From contig JAALGY010000031.1 of assembly GCA_032358165.1 (NCBI GenBank), positions 2,542,001 to 2,606,000 of the forward strand: a DNA stretch of 64,000 bases. The letters run 5' to 3'. Numbering within the stretch: position 1 is the stretch's first letter; each line of letters begins with the position of its first letter. The translations under genes and the position numbers were made by a program. The DNA comes from Diplosphaera chodatii. Taxonomy: Eukaryota; Chlorophyta; Trebouxiophyceae; Prasiolales; Stichococcaceae. The notes beneath the pieces were generated by a model that made no database searches, was not told where the DNA came from, and saw only the letters and a program-made list of their open reading frames with translations. Below, piece by piece: positions 33,520-46,554 of the stretch.

Positions 33520-36500
33520 TCAGAAGTAGCCGCCGGCAAAGCCGCGGCCGGGCTCGGGGGAGGGCGCCCGCGCCACCCGCTCCCGCAGCTTGAAGGCGTC
33601 CGCGATCAGCGGCCGCACGTCCGGCGCCTCCACCAGGGACTCTAGGAACGGCAGCACCGCCAGCAGCTCGTCGTCCGCCTCGTCGTCGTACCACGACTCG
33701 ATGGGGATGCCGTTCGCCAGCTGGTAGCCGAACGCCTGCAGCAGGGGACGCAGGCTGTGCAGGTCGGCAGATGCGTGGTAGATTCAAGTTCAGGCACCGA
33801 CCCAATGCCAAGTACAGTGCATGGCGCATTGCTTGATAGCAGCGTGCGCCACGCGTTGGTGCAGGCGGTTCGAGGCGACAGCGTTTGCCGCCGCGGGCGG
33901 CGCACCTGCGGCGAGTTGTCGATGATGATGGTGTGGCGCAGGTCGCGGCCCAGCACGGACAGGTCCTTCAGGTAGTTGCCCTCCACGTAGACGCAGGAGT
34001 CGCGGAAGATGCGGTGGCGGATCAGCCGGCGCTCCGGGTCCAGCATGTTCAGCAGCTGCTCCGCGTACACCTGCGCGGGGCGACGGCCGCTGTGTCAACT
34101 GTCAAGCCCAGTTCCAGTGTACTGAGCCGACAGGGTGCACGGACGCACATCCACAAGCCCGCCCACCATATGCAAGGCGTGCGATACAGTGACGCCGACG
34201 GGGGCGGCATGTCATTGGCCGGCCGCCCCAATGGTTAGGATGCAGCCTGGAAGGTGTCATGTGCTACACCCGGGTATGCCAGTGGCTGAGGGTGCGCACC
34301 TTCTGCGAGGCCGTGAAGACGACGACCTCGAACAGGGCGGCCACCCGCTCCAGGAAGGGCGCCAGGTGCGGCCGCCGGCGCACGGACACATGGTGCTCCC
34401 GCCCGCCAAACACTGCATTTGATGACAACAGCAGTGAGCGCTGGGTCACCACCACGATCAGCACCAACGCCCAGATGGTGTTCTGTGCTGCTGCCGCGGC
34501 CTGTAACTGAGATCCCAACCAGGATACGTCGAGCTACCAAGGCCCGAGGCACCCACCGACGGGGAAGGTGAAGTGGGGCTGCCCGGTGCCGTCCAGGCTG
34601 GAGTGCACCAGCGTCTCGTCCAGGTCCAGCACCAGCGTCTTGCGCTTGCTGGCGCGCGTCTGCAGGGGGGGGGGGGGGGGGGGAGCGCAACCAGGTCACC
34701 CCTTGCAATCACTGCACTCGACGAACATGCAGACTGCCTTGCACATACATCGCCTGGCTGTCATCTCAGCCCCCTGTGCTTGCTTATCTTCTCGGTTGTC
34801 AGGTTGCCAGTGCACAGCAGGGCACCGGACCACACCTGGCGCGGCAGCAGCACGTCCCGGATGGGCGTCACCACGCTGTCGAGCGGCGGCAGCTTCCGGA
34901 TGAACAGGTACGGGTCAAAGTCCATGAAATCGTCCTCGTCGTACTCCTCCTCCGCTGCCTCGGCTGCTGGACACATGCAGCAGGGTCAGGCCAAGGGCGC
35001 AGCATAGCGTGAAAGTAGACAGCTTCAACTGCTGGAGGCTCAGTGACCTCGCTAGTGCCGCTTCCAGAGCAAGTGGGCTTGCAACACTGCTGCAGCGAGC
35101 ACACTTGCATGGTGCAGCGTGCAGGGTGCGCACCCTGGGGTGCCGCTATGTCAACTGCTGTCCCAGGCAGCGGCTGCAGCGGGCTGCCACCGCTGCAGGG
35201 GGGCTGCTGCCCGCTGCCCTGGAGTGCCGCATGCGGAGCGTCATCGTCGTCTGAAGACTCTGGGGAGACCGCCTCGCCAGCACACACCAGCGCCAGCGTG
35301 TCGGGCGTCGCACGTGCCTGGCTGCTGTCTGCATCGCTGGCTGAAGCCTGCAGGCGATTTGGCGGATGACAAAGGTGAGTTGCACCAGAGACTTGCGGCG
35401 TACGCTGTCTGCAGCAGCCTGACCTGTGACTTGAGTTTTACAACAGTATACATCTTCAGCTCTGTAGCAGGGTAGCGTTAGAGCTCTCGGCGCCCCGTAA
35501 TGCTTTGGTATGCGCAGGTCAGGACCAAACGCAATGCACACCAGTGCGCACTGCAAACCCATGATCGCAGCTCACTGCATGATGGCAAATATCAGCGCGC
35601 ACAAATTGCGGCCTCACCAGGGTGTCGGCCTGTGCGCCGGGCCCCGAGGACAGCCGGATCTGCGTGTCGTGCTCGCTGTTGGCATTCTCGTCGTCCGACG
35701 CGGGCGCCTCCGCCGCATCCAGCTTGCTGCGGGCCCCGGGGCGCGGGGGGCTGCACACCGGGGGCCGCCTGCCGCTGCCTGCGGCTGCCACCGCTGCTGC
35801 TGTCGCTGCCACGGCAGCAGCGGCGGCGGCGGCGGCGCGCTTCTGCCGGGTGGGGGTGCCGCCCCCCGCTGGCGCCGGGGTCTGGCGGGGCGGCGTGGCG
35901 TCCCGGGGGCCGCCGTCCGGCAGCTCGGCGGCGGACTTGCCGCCGTGCAGGCTGAAGGCGGGCGCAAATATGGAGGCCTGCACGCCGAGGGGCGCGCTGC
36001 CCTCGCGCCCGCTGCCGCCGCCCGAGTCGGACGAGCCGCTGGCCTGGGGAGCTGTCGGCGGACGGCGCGGGGGGCTGGCATCGCTGTCGCTGTCGCAGGA
36101 GCCCCGCCTGGCACGCCTCGGTCGGCTGGGGCGTGCTGCTGGTGCCGGAGCTGCTGCCGCTGCCGAGGGCTGCTCGGTGGCCTTGCGTTCCGCATGGTGG
36201 TCAGCCGGCGGCACTGCATGCGGGCTCCGGTCATGGTGCGCGGCCCCTGTGGACGCCGGCTGCGCTGCCGGGGCTGCTTTGGCAGGCTCTGCTGCTGCGG
36301 CTGCTGCTGCGACGGCGGCAGATGTGCTGCGCTTCTGCCGCTGCAAGACATGGGTACCATGGCGTCAGTGGAATGTAGCATTGCTGGAAATTTCGCACCA
36401 CCTTGATCACCATTGAGGACTGTTAGAACAAAAAACTGCAGTGGCGGATGGCCCGACTGCTGCAGTGGACCTGCAAGAGCACACACCTTGGCTGCAGGGG

Positions 36501-37462
36501 CGCCCGACGCTGCTGCACCTGCCGGTGCCGGCCCAGTCGCCAGCTCAGCATTGCTGGGGTGCCTGTCAGCTGCATCACGCTGCGCACGCTGCACCTTCGC
36601 CATGGTCGCGGCCACAGGCTGGGCGCTCGGACCTGCGTCGACAAAAGCAGCAAAATGATGTGCATCTGGCGTGGTGATGTGCACCTGCATATGTTCAAAA
36701 TGCGCACTCCTGCTGCGCTACCCCCGGCAACACATGAGCAGCAGCACCAAACCGTCGCTACGCAGCCCGGCAGACATGGAGCCTGATTCTGCCAATCGCC
36801 AAATGCTCGCAAGTCATGCTGCGGTATGTGACTTGTGTGATATGAACAAGCTTGGCAAGCCGCTGACAGTCCAGATGCTGACGAGACAGCTGGGCTGCTG
36901 CCAACACCGACTGGGGCTTCCAGGCTGCAGCCGACGGCATGCATGTGTGTGCTATGGCGTTGCACAAGCAGCTGCAGCACCCGCCCCGAACCCTCAAGCA
37001 AACCGCTGCACCAACAGACTATTAACAGGAGACAGACGGCCTTGCCCTGAAACCAGCAGCAGCGCCGAACGTCCCGCTGCACCGGCCCGCATCCGCTTGC
37101 ACATTTCTTCCAGTCACGGCGAAGCGCACATCGACCCGGGGCCGGGGCGCAAACACGCCAACAGGCCCACCCCGGACGAAACATCCTCGAGGCTCCCAGT
37201 GCCCGTCGGCAGCCCCGCACAGCCATTGACCACGCTGCGCGGCGAGCTATGTTGCTCGGCGCCCGCTGTTGCCAACATCTGACGGCGCCAACCTCAGCTG
37301 TCGGATGCCAGTCTGCTGCGGCACAGTCGTGACCCCCTGTCCACGAGAGCTGACCCCGGCCTCACCTTTGCTGCGCTTCGGGCGCCGCACCGCCTGCGTC
37401 ATCATTGACGCCGCATCCTGCTGCCTCTCCTCCTGCCGTCCTCTCGTCCGCCGCTGCGCCAT
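33520..37462 (-). CDS. FCP1/SCP-type (NLI-interacting-factor) Ser/Thr phosphatase with long N-terminal extension
   Basis: This is an Asp-based phosphatase of the HAD superfamily; relatives dephosphorylate the RNA polymerase II CTD and other proteins. The start at 37462 ([15 protein letters not shown]) ends exon 1 in RRPKRSK, a likely nuclear signal, at a GTGAGG donor (37365). It splices in frame to [18 protein letters not shown] near 36640. A long low-complexity region follows, rich in Ala, Pro and Ser, with SP/TP sites. Then come the acidic [19 protein letters not shown], and the catalytic exon [19 protein letters not shown], which has the DxDxT motif. Next are [52 protein letters not shown] and the HAD motif [20 protein letters not shown], then [12 protein letters not shown]. 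It ends GRGFAGGYF at 33520. The catalytic half is complete and canonical; details of the extension are less certain. Confidence 0.85.
34665..34683 (-). repeat. C19 homopolymer forming a splice-acceptor pyrimidine tract
   Basis: Nineteen consecutive G on the plus strand read as C19 on the coding (minus) strand, directly before the TGCAG acceptor of the exon carrying the DxDxT catalytic motif of the phosphatase. It serves as the polypyrimidine tract, and its length is likely to be unstable or mis-sequenced. Confidence 0.85.
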
Positions 37463-38315
37463 CGCCGGGCGTGCCCTGGCCAAGTGCACGCGGCCTGCGT
37501 GCTGCCTCCCACTGGAACAGCGTCAACCGCTGCTTCCCCCAGCTGTCTGTTTGACAGGCTGCAGCTGACTGCAAGCTGCTGCTCAAGCAGCGGCGCTGCC
37601 CGCTCGGCACCACCTCCCGGACAAGACAGGCACGGATGTTCGCTTCTAAGCGGACGATGATGCGCTGACGCCCTTGCCAGCCTCTGCCCGGATCTGCTCG
37701 TTGGCACCAGATCGCAGCCCAACAGCAACGCGGCAATGGCAACCTGGCGCCGCTGGCTGGCCGGAAAGCTAAACGAGGACTATACTAAGTCAGGTGCCAA
37801 CGTGTATATCATTCGCAATAGGCAGTCTAAACCCTGTTACCGTTACTCACGTGCTCGCTGCAGTACTTGGACCCACAGCGAACCTGGCAACTCAATGCCG
37901 GCAGCTTACGGCCATCTGGGCGTTGCATGCATTTGCATGTTATCGCATACCTCCTGTTTGACACATTGGAAGACCACGCCGTGAGGCGTGTCACATATTA
38001 CCTCGTCAAAAGTGCATTCTGTTTTGGCCTTGGGCAGCTTCATGCTGCAGACGCCAGAGCCGGTGAGGTCAACTTCCAGTATGCTGCGCAAGATGCATGA
38101 AAATAATATCCATATCTAATCAACCGCCAGCGCTTTCACATGCATTGGCTCGTATGCTCCAGCTCCCACTCAAGCAAAGGCACAACACGGTTTGCAGGAG
38201 CACCTTAGGACGTCACATTCAATGACATTTATCAGCAGTCAGAGCGCCAAGTGACAGAACCAGTGGGCCAGACCTTACGCCACCCCGAGGCTGCGCCAGC
38301 ATCGCTCCAGGCAGC
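37463..38315. other. Divergent intergenic region
   Basis: This holds the promoters of the phosphatase (minus) and the synaptotagmin-like gene (plus). It is less GC-rich than the flanking exons. Short ORFs at 37736-37984 (plus) and 37906-38091 (minus) have no domain and no clear splice partners. Confidence 0.45.
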
Positions 38316-41300
38316 ATGCGGCACCTGGGTCCCGCTGCCAGGCTGGCGGCACTACTGCCACTGTTGTTGTTGGCTCAGCCGGGAGCTGCGGCTGGGGGCT
38401 GGTCGAAATCCAGCCCTACAGCCGCTCACGACAGTCCGTCGTCAGCAGTGCAGGCGATGCTCGACCAGCATGCGCACAAGATGAACAGTACGTCACATCC
38501 ATGCTACCTGGAGATCTGGCAGCATTTTCAGCTGATTGTTTGCGACCACACACCGTACTTTGAGAAACTCACAGCACATTGTAGTCATGTGTACAGTCCA
38601 CGGATGGGCAAGGCTCTGTGCGTCGCACGGCCGCATTTGCGTATCAACCTGGCATTGGCTTGGCCCTGGAACAGGCGAACTGCAGGCGCAGCTGGACGGG
38701 CTGCTGCGGCAACAGCGGGAGCTGCTGTTGTCTGCACCAGTAGTTGCGGGTGGCAAGTTCGACCCGCAGTACTACAGCAAGGCGTCGCGGCGGTCCACAT
38801 TCCTCACCGGCGCTCTTACCGCCGCCTTGCTGTCGGGCCTCATTGCGTGCGTCACTAGCCCACTTCTATCGGAACACCATTCTGCATCCACACGCACTGT
38901 AACGTCTGGTGTGCACAGCAACGCTTCCAGTTTGGGCTTGGTGGAATATGCTTGTGATGTGTGACCAACAGGTGGGGTTGGGTGCGGTTCACAGCCCGGC
39001 GTATGTCGATTGTGCGTGAGGCGCTCGCAGACGCGGTTCTAGAGACGCAGCAGCCAGACGTCGTCAGGCGCCTGATAGCACAGGTGGGGTGGAAAAGTGA
39101 AAGCGCGTCAGCAGGGGGCACGGGGCCTGTGCCTGGTTTAGCACATGCGGTGGCGAGTCGTGCATTGTTGGCCTGCAGGCGACCAAGCAGCGGGAGCTGC
39201 CCGCCTGGGTGACGTTCCCCGACTTTGAGCGCGTGGAGTGGATCAACGCCATGCTGGCGCAGCTGTGGCCGCACGCTGCCAGTGCCATCGTCGCTCAGGC
39301 AAGTTGGATGTGACGCTTGATTGTCATGACTCGGTTTGACTGCCTGCAAACACGAGTCAGAATTGAACGAAGGGCGGGGTGCCACTTCTCTGGTTGGTGC
39401 ACGTCATGCCCCGAGGCCCCTATGGCGGGGTCCCCGATATGTGCAGGTTTGAGCAGGATTTATACAACGCTGGCAACAGATCCGATGCAGCGATGACGTG
39501 CTTGCAGGTCCGAGAGCAGCTGGACCCACAGATCAGAGCGGCCAAGCCCCGCTGGATCGGCGAGATTGCGCTGACAGAGTAGGGACACCATGTACCTGGT
39601 GCACAGTATGCCGCTGTACATGCCACCACATTCCAGCACAGTGGCGACCTGTTGGGTGCCAAGCCACACAGTGACAACACAGGCAGAGCATGAAGCAGAG
39701 GCTGACTCCGATGCCTGGCCATTCCTGCAGGTTCGACTTTGGGAGGCAGCCGCCACGAGTCAAGGGCATCAAGGTGGTCTGTGTGTCGCCTTACAGCACA
39801 GCATTGTGGCGCAGGAGTGCAGTTGCAAGTTTGTTACATAGTCTTATCAGGTACGGCATCACTGGGGATGGCCCTTGCAGGTGTACCCAGGCGAGAAGAC
39901 AGGCGATGATGTGGTGGTGGAGACCGACGCAGTTTGGGCGTCGTCTGCCACAATCGCCCTGCGGGTGAGCGCGCTCGCCAGCGAAGGCTCTTTGGTGTCT
40001 GCCGAACCTGGTGTGTGCAGCTTGGCTGCTTGTTTGGAGTCTTATCAGGGATGCCAGACTGTGTGGGATGTCCTCAGGACTGCACTATAGAATTTTGTGC
40101 AACGCAGGTACGGCTGCTGCCGGACCACCTGCCCCTGATTGGCAGCGTGGCAGTCATGTCCTGGATCACAAAGTTTCTCTCGAAGCTCGTGTTCATCAAG
40201 GTGTTGCTCCTGTGCGCTCTGACAGCTGTGTCCTCTGCGTCCCTTCACAACTTCCATGATCCTGTATGCAGATGGTAGCTTTCCCCGAGCCTGGACAGAA
40301 TGTGGTGACAAAGTTGACACTGCTGCCGCGTGCTTTGAGGTCCGGTACATCAATGTGCTGCTGCCCGTGCGCAGATGGGCGTCACGAATGTCAGCTTCTC
40401 GGGCAGGGTGCGCACATCGCTGACCGCCATCTCCGACAGGATCCCCGTCGTCGGCAGCCTGCAGGTCCCTTGCATCGGCAAACGTTTTGCTCTCGGCAGC
40501 AGGGCACCCAGAGCATGCAGGCACACCCTGGTGGATTCTGAGGTCATGTATGTACACCATCCGTCAGCAAGGAGCCTCAGCACCTGCTGCCACGGCACTG
40601 GTTCTGCTGTGAACTGCACCATCGTGGCATGACCCTGCAGGTGTCGCTGGTGGAGATGCCACGCTTCAGCTTCGGCATCACGCTGTACGAGTACCTGAAC
40701 CTGATGGTGCTGCCCGGCCTGGAGGCCTTCGTGCACTACTTCATCAGCGACATCCTGCTGCGGCCGTACGTGCTGCCAGAGTCCATCAGTATCCCGCTGA
40801 CGGTGAGCTGGCACATTGAGCCTGCATACATCCCTGCGATAACTTGCCCTGCATTGCGCAGACAGCACAGTGCTGCAGCTTGCACTCTGTGCACAGCTGA
40901 AAAGCATTGCAGCTTCACCCCAAGGCCCTGTGTTTCTGCTACCGACGTCTGTGGCAAGTGCAGCATCAACAAACCCCTTGCTCGGCCGGATGTCCACAGC
41001 AGTTGTGCCAGCTTCTCTGCGAAACTCCCCTGTGCAACCTTGGGCTGTAGCAGCCTCCGCAGTGATGGCGTCAAACACCACAACTGACCCTCACATGACA
41101 CGCATTGACCATGCCGCATGTTCCACACCACGCAGCCGGGCGCGGCCGGGCGCCACCCGCCGCCCCGCGGGCTGCTGTTCGTGAACGTGGCGGAGGCGGT
41201 CAACATCCCCAACCTGGACTGGCGCTCGCTGCTGTCCAAGCCCGACACCTTTGTCGAGTGCGCCTGCAGCCCCTTTCCCACTGCCCTGTTCTCGATAGCA

Positions 41301-44300
41301 TGGCGTCACAGCCGCAGGGATTCACCCTAGCACCCATAGTATTCGAGGCTCCTTGCCACCTATGGTGCACTGCCAAAGAGTCTGCTGGCAGCTGCTGGCG
41401 GCTGTGCCACCTGAAATAGTTTCCATCGTGTTGTGCATGCACGCTCCTACTGTGGCCACTGTCCAACATCAAAGGAGCGTCCTGCTGCAGGCTCAGCGTG
41501 CGCAACAGGGTCATCAAGCGCACGCGTGTGGTGTGGAACAGCCGCTGCCCCAAGTGGAACGAGGAGTTCCGCTTCTTGGTCCACTTCCCAGGTGCCCCCC
41601 TGCCTTCGCTGGCCAAACCAGCACCACACAGCGCTGCACAAGAAAACAACGACAGCCATACGCACACCTGCGTGACGTTGGTGCATCACATGCGAGTGTG
41701 GGGCAGTTCGTGCCAAACCTGTCCACTAAGACTCTCATCCTGCTGCGATGTAGAGAATCAGGTGCTGCAGATCGTGCTCAAGGACCATGACCGGGTGCTG
41801 GGCGACACCGAGATCGGCAGGTGGGGTTGCTGTGCACAGCCAGCCTGTCATTGAGTAGTCAAAGTATTCCCAATTGCAGCAACCTTTGAGCTCTTGGTAC
41901 GAACCACGTACCATATGAAGCACTGTGACTGGGAGTCAGACCCTGCCCTGCTGCTCAGCATGTTGCGGCCCTACTCAGCAGGCTGGCTGCACATCACAGC
42001 AAACATGCTGGCCCCCAGCATGGATCGGCCCCATGCTTATTGCCATAGCAGCACTGTTGGCATGCCCCAGCAAGGCTCCCGCCGTCATGGTTCCTGCACG
42101 TGCCAGCGTCGTGGACCTTTTCACGCCTTGCTGCAGGGTGCAGATCCCCATCCGAGCGCTGCCGACGAACGAGGAGAAGGACCTGTGGACCGAAGTGCAG
42201 CTCACCCACAAGTGCGTCTCCTGTATACATTTCCAGTCCCAACATCGTGCAAGTGCAAGTGCTGGGCTGCTCGACCGCCAGCACGGTCAACTGATGTTAG
42301 CAGCTGCACTGTATGCCGCGATTGTGGATGTCTGCGCACACCCTCGCCCTGCTTGCTGCCGCAGGTCGTTCGTCAGCCTCAAGGCGCTCAAGGGCGCCAT
42401 GTCAGCAATGTCGTCGCAGCAGGGCCGGGGCTCGCAGGTTGCACAGGTGCACCATGACTTCATACTGTTTACGGCAGTTGGCAAGAAGCACCCGCCGTCA
42501 CCCTGTCACACAATGGAGCGTCATCACACCGCTCCACCCTCCACCTTGGCAGCACAGCATCTGCCACCAAAGTAGACATCTGTGTTGTTGGTCGCTAGTG
42601 TCCACACCAGAAAGAAGCAGGATCTTCACATCGGCATGGGTGCAAATAGGTTATGCCCGATTCCATGTATAGGTCAGCGACCCGGGTGGAATGGGCTTCC
42701 AGAACGTCGACACTATAACACCAGAGGTGCATTTACACTCATCGCCTGCTGTGTTTGCTCATCTGCTTTGAGCGCTTATAAAGTGGAGGAGGGCGAGGGT
42801 GTGGTCACCAGCTTGCTCCATGTGTTCTACACCTTGTCGACTCTGGTTACAAGCAAATTGTTCACCTGCGCCATGAACGATGATGGCTATGAACGAAGGT
42901 TTGTGGGCTTCTCACATTTGCAGCATGCCGTCGCCGCAGGTGCACGAGGTGACGCCCCCAGACGAGGTGCCGATCAACGAGGAGGACCCGCTGCAGGACG
43001 GCCGGGCGGAGGACGGGCCGCCGGCGCTGCCCCAGGGAGGCAGTGGCGGAGGCCTGCCGCCTGCCGCCGATGCAGAGGGCGGAACGGTGGGCGGCGGCGG
43101 CGGCGCCACACAGGTCGGAGGACCTGTGTCCTCAGTGATCCTGTCCAGACCTGTACGCTGTATGGGTGCGCCAGGGTCTGAAGTGCCTGGTGTGCCCAGC
43201 CTTCACAACCTGCATGGTCATTGCTGCGCCCGCATCAAGAGCAGACATTGTACGGTGCTGACATTGGACTGTGCCTGAATGTGTGATCGCTGGCCGCTGA
43301 CGTCGTCTGTGACGTCCTGGGCAGGTGGATGATGTGGCAGAGCTGGAGTCTGCGCCGGGCGTGTGCCGCTCGGGGTCCGGCACCTGCCGCGAGCAGAGCA
43401 GCCCGGTGAGGCGCCGTCGGCTGTGCAACGATGCCTCGCCGCAGTCAGTCCGGCAGCGCTGCAGTTGCTGAACACCGGCACCACCATGCACTGGTGATGC
43501 CGCTCCTGCATGTCGAGGCGCCAGCTGATGTGCTGTGTTGTTACTTTGCGAATTGTGACTGTGTGTATCATTGCTGCAGGAGCAGCCTTCCAGCGGCGCC
43601 GGCGCTGCCAGCAACACAGCCCTGGTGCCCAGCGCGCACCACAGCGTGGATGGCGGCGCCGACAGCAGCTACCGGGCCGCGCACCGGCAGCACCGCAACA
43701 GCGACCCCGAGCACTCCACAATCGACCTGGGCAGCCCCGCAGCAGTGGGCCTAGGCAATGGCAGGAGGGAAGCGCGAAGCGGCACCACCAGCCCCCGCGG
43801 CCACGCGGGCGTCGACGAGCAGGTCGCGGCAGCCCGCCACCAGAGCAAGCGGGAGAAGGACGCCTGCAAGCTGCACCTGGTCCTGACCTACGTCCAGGTG
43901 AGCAGCTTGCAGCATTCTACACGAGCAGCGATGGCGGCAGACATGGCTAACGACAGATAGCAGCACCCGTTCCCTTCATGATGCTGCAGCTGTGAAGCCA
44001 GCTCATGTCACGAAGCAGCCTGACGGTCCCGCAGAGCCTGCACGTTACACTGTGCACAGGGGTTTTGCAAGGGCACTCGCCAGGTGGCGAGCACGCCTGC
44101 CGACCTGCCCGCAGCTCCTGAGCGGCTGCCTCCCGTGCAGGTGGGCGCGGAGACGGTGGAGAAGGCGCGGAGGGCCGCGGAGGCGGCGCGCCGCGGCCAG
44201 GCCACCTCCAGCAGCCAGCTGGCGGGCGGCGACGAGACCGAGGCCAAGATCCTGAACGCGCTGCGCGGCGGGGTGCTGGAGGTCAAGCTGCACCACCCGC

Positions 44301-45610
44301 ACGCCCACCCCGGGGTCCAGCCCGCCAGGTGCGGCGTGGTCCGCCAGGCGCACCTTGTGGCGTCTACCCTTCCACTTTCCTCAGTGTTGTGCTCATCTGT
44401 CCGCAGCGTGAGTTGAGGGCACCAGTCTGTCTGCATGGTCCTGCAGGGCAGAGACTGCCATTCTCGGGCTGACCATGCTGCGTTGTTGCATGCCCCAGGT
44501 ATGTGGTGGTGAGGGTGGGACAGAAGAAGAAGGCGACGTCGGCCGCCAGGGGGCGCAAAGAAGAGGATGCCATCGCCACCGACGAGGTGCGGGCGCCAAC
44601 AAGCAAGCCTGCAAATGTGACGGATCCGAGGGTCCAGCCTGCTAGGACGTGCACCGCCCACCTGCGTCGCTTGGTGCTGAACGTCACCGAGCGCCTGTGG
44701 TGCAAACCGGGCTTGAAAGCGGCTCACGAGGCGCCCAAACCCTGAGCTCCGGCGGCAGGTGCTGGACTTTGTGGTGGACGGCGACCTGGCCGACGCGCCC
44801 GACACGACGGTGGAGCTGGAGGTGTTCGACCAGCACTGGATCGCCGACGAGGAGGTGCGCGCCCACCCCTGCCTGCGCCGCACTGCACGCCCGAGCCCGC
44901 AGCAACCCCGCCCTGCACTCCATGCTTGCATTCGCTGCTCAACGTGATGCTCGAAGCTATTTTACCCCGACTCATCCCTCAGTTGCACGGCCCTGTGGCG
45001 GACGGACGCCACGCTTCAATGCTGCGCCGGGCCCCGCTCACCCCGCTCTGATCCCGCACCTCCTGACGGCGTGCTCCGGTGCCCAAACCGCAGGAGAAGT
45101 CGCTGTGGGACTGGGAGGCGAAGGGGGAGATGCCGACGCAGCCGGCGCGGGTGCGGGTGCCGCTGCGCGACATCGCCACCGCCCGCAAGCTGCACAAGGT
45201 GGGCCGTCGTGGTGCCGCCCCGCCCGCGGCCCTGTGCAGAGCACGGGGGCGCAGGCTGCATGTGTGTCCTGCGTCACCGCGCGCCCCTGTCGGCGAAAGC
45301 GGCGCACGTGCGGCAGTTGCGCATGCTGCCTGGCTGGCCTCACGTCGCTGTGCCTCTGCTCTTGGACGACATTTGCAGACAAAGCAGTCACCTACTGGCA
45401 GCAGCGTGCAATTGTGTCTGTGCGTGCTCAGGCCTGGGAGGTGACGGCCGGCGGCAAGGCGCTGCTGCTGGACGTGGAGTTTGAGTGGTGAGCGTGGCCA
45501 TGGGGTGGAGGCACTGCGCTGTGACTCCAGTACTCGATTCCTGAAGTATCCTGGCCAAACCCCGTCGCTCGCCCCTTTCCAGGCTGGGCGTGCTGGAGAG
45601 CGGCAGCTAG
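38316..45610 (+). CDS. Extended-synaptotagmin-like lipid-transfer tether (SMP plus two C2 domains)
   Basis: Proteins of this type anchor in the ER, bridge to the plasma membrane and carry lipids through the SMP domain. Exon 1 starts MRHLGPAARLAALLPLLLL, a hydrophobic leader. A second hydrophobic segment, FLTGALTAALLSGLIA, spliced to WGWVRF, gives a membrane anchor. The SMP domain follows over many exons: FERVEWINAMLAQLWPHAAS, PRWIGEIALTE, FDFGRQPPRVKGIKVY, TGDDVVVETDAVWAS, MGVTNVSFSGRVRTSLTAI and VSLVEMPRFSFGITLYEY. The first C2 begins GLLFVNVAEAVNIPNLDW and includes NSRCPKWNEEFRFLVHFP and LKDHDRVLGDTEIG. A long Ser/Gly-rich linker (43,000-43,900) precedes a second C2 with GVLEVKLHHPHAHPG and TVELEVFDQHWI. 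The last coding exon is 3' of a GTGAGC donor at 45489 and reads LGVLESGS, stopping at 45608-45610. An in-frame TGA at 45489 would end it earlier if that intron were retained. Confidence 0.85.
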
Positions 45611-46554
45611 TGCCCACCCTGCAGCAGAGCAGGGCGCGCAGCCCTGCAGTCGGCGGCGGCGCGGCGTCGACCGCCCAGCCGGGCGGCGTCGAGGGGAGCC
45701 CTGCAGCTGGGTGTGTGCTTGCACGCACGGGAGGAAATTGCAGCTCTACTGGGTGGTTGCGAAGCAGTTTGTGCATTGACATGTGCCTGCAGGTGTAGTC
45801 AGATGTGTAGTCAGATTTAGGAGTGTAGGTTTAGGTGCGCAGGTGACCTCCTGTGCTGTTGACTCAAGACCTCGGTGTGCAGAATATGCAGTTGCGCATG
45901 CCAGCTAGCTATGGTAGATGCTGAAGATCCGTGCCCTTCCCTGTGTGTGCTGTCATCATGACAGTCATGTTTGTGATCGATGGGACAGAGGACCCTAAAA
46001 GGCCGCTGTTTCAGAAGTTCTCAAACCGCATGCGATTCACAGTCAGTATGATGCCAGCGCCTGCTGGCTGCGATAGATAGAGCAACAAGTAATGTAGAGC
46101 ACGACTGCGTGGCCCGAGACCGCATCCAATGGCGCGCTCATCAGCATACTAGCGTGCTATGCTTGTGGCAGATGCGATGGTCGCATGCAGGGAGCCCAGC
46201 CCACCTGCTAGGGGCGGCGCCTGACGCGCATTTCCTTGCTTTGTATTGTGCGTCCCACTGCCGGCATCGCAGCCAAACCACAGGTACGACACATGGATCA
46301 CACTTCAGATTTTCTCGAGGTCTTCCATCTTCCAACAGCTGTCTCACATCCGCTGCAACCACCGTGCATTTGTGGAGGTGTGGACGTTTGCGTCAGGGCT
46401 TACAGGGTAATCATCACTCAACTTGCAGCTAGATACGAGATCGCCTCCTCGTCGTCTCTCAGGTTCCTCGCACACTTCGCCTCTGCAGTTCATCGTGGGC
46501 TCACCAAATCACGCCATCACCTCGCCGCCGGCAACGACTTCATAACACAGCATC
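45611..46554. other. Intergenic region between two plus-strand genes
   Basis: This is the 3' flank of the synaptotagmin-like gene and the promoter of the disintegrin-repeat gene. It is relatively AT-rich for the window. I see no supported ORF and no clear TATA box. Confidence 0.45.

Noticed and set aside
36671..37282. 203-codon plus-strand ORF
   Set aside because: It overlaps the first intron of the phosphatase gene on the other strand, has no domain and reads as low-complexity noise.
37906..38091. Minus-strand ORF with KLPKAKTECTFDEV and a GTAATA donor
   Set aside because: It looks slightly protein-like, but I found no in-frame partner exon and no domain; it lies in a divergent promoter region.
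40105..40203. Possible extra SMP exon (LLPDHLPLIGS)
   Set aside because: The exons on either side (ending at TIALR, starting at MGVTNVSF) already join in phase 0 and match the SMP pattern; I leave it as intronic, though alternative use is possible.
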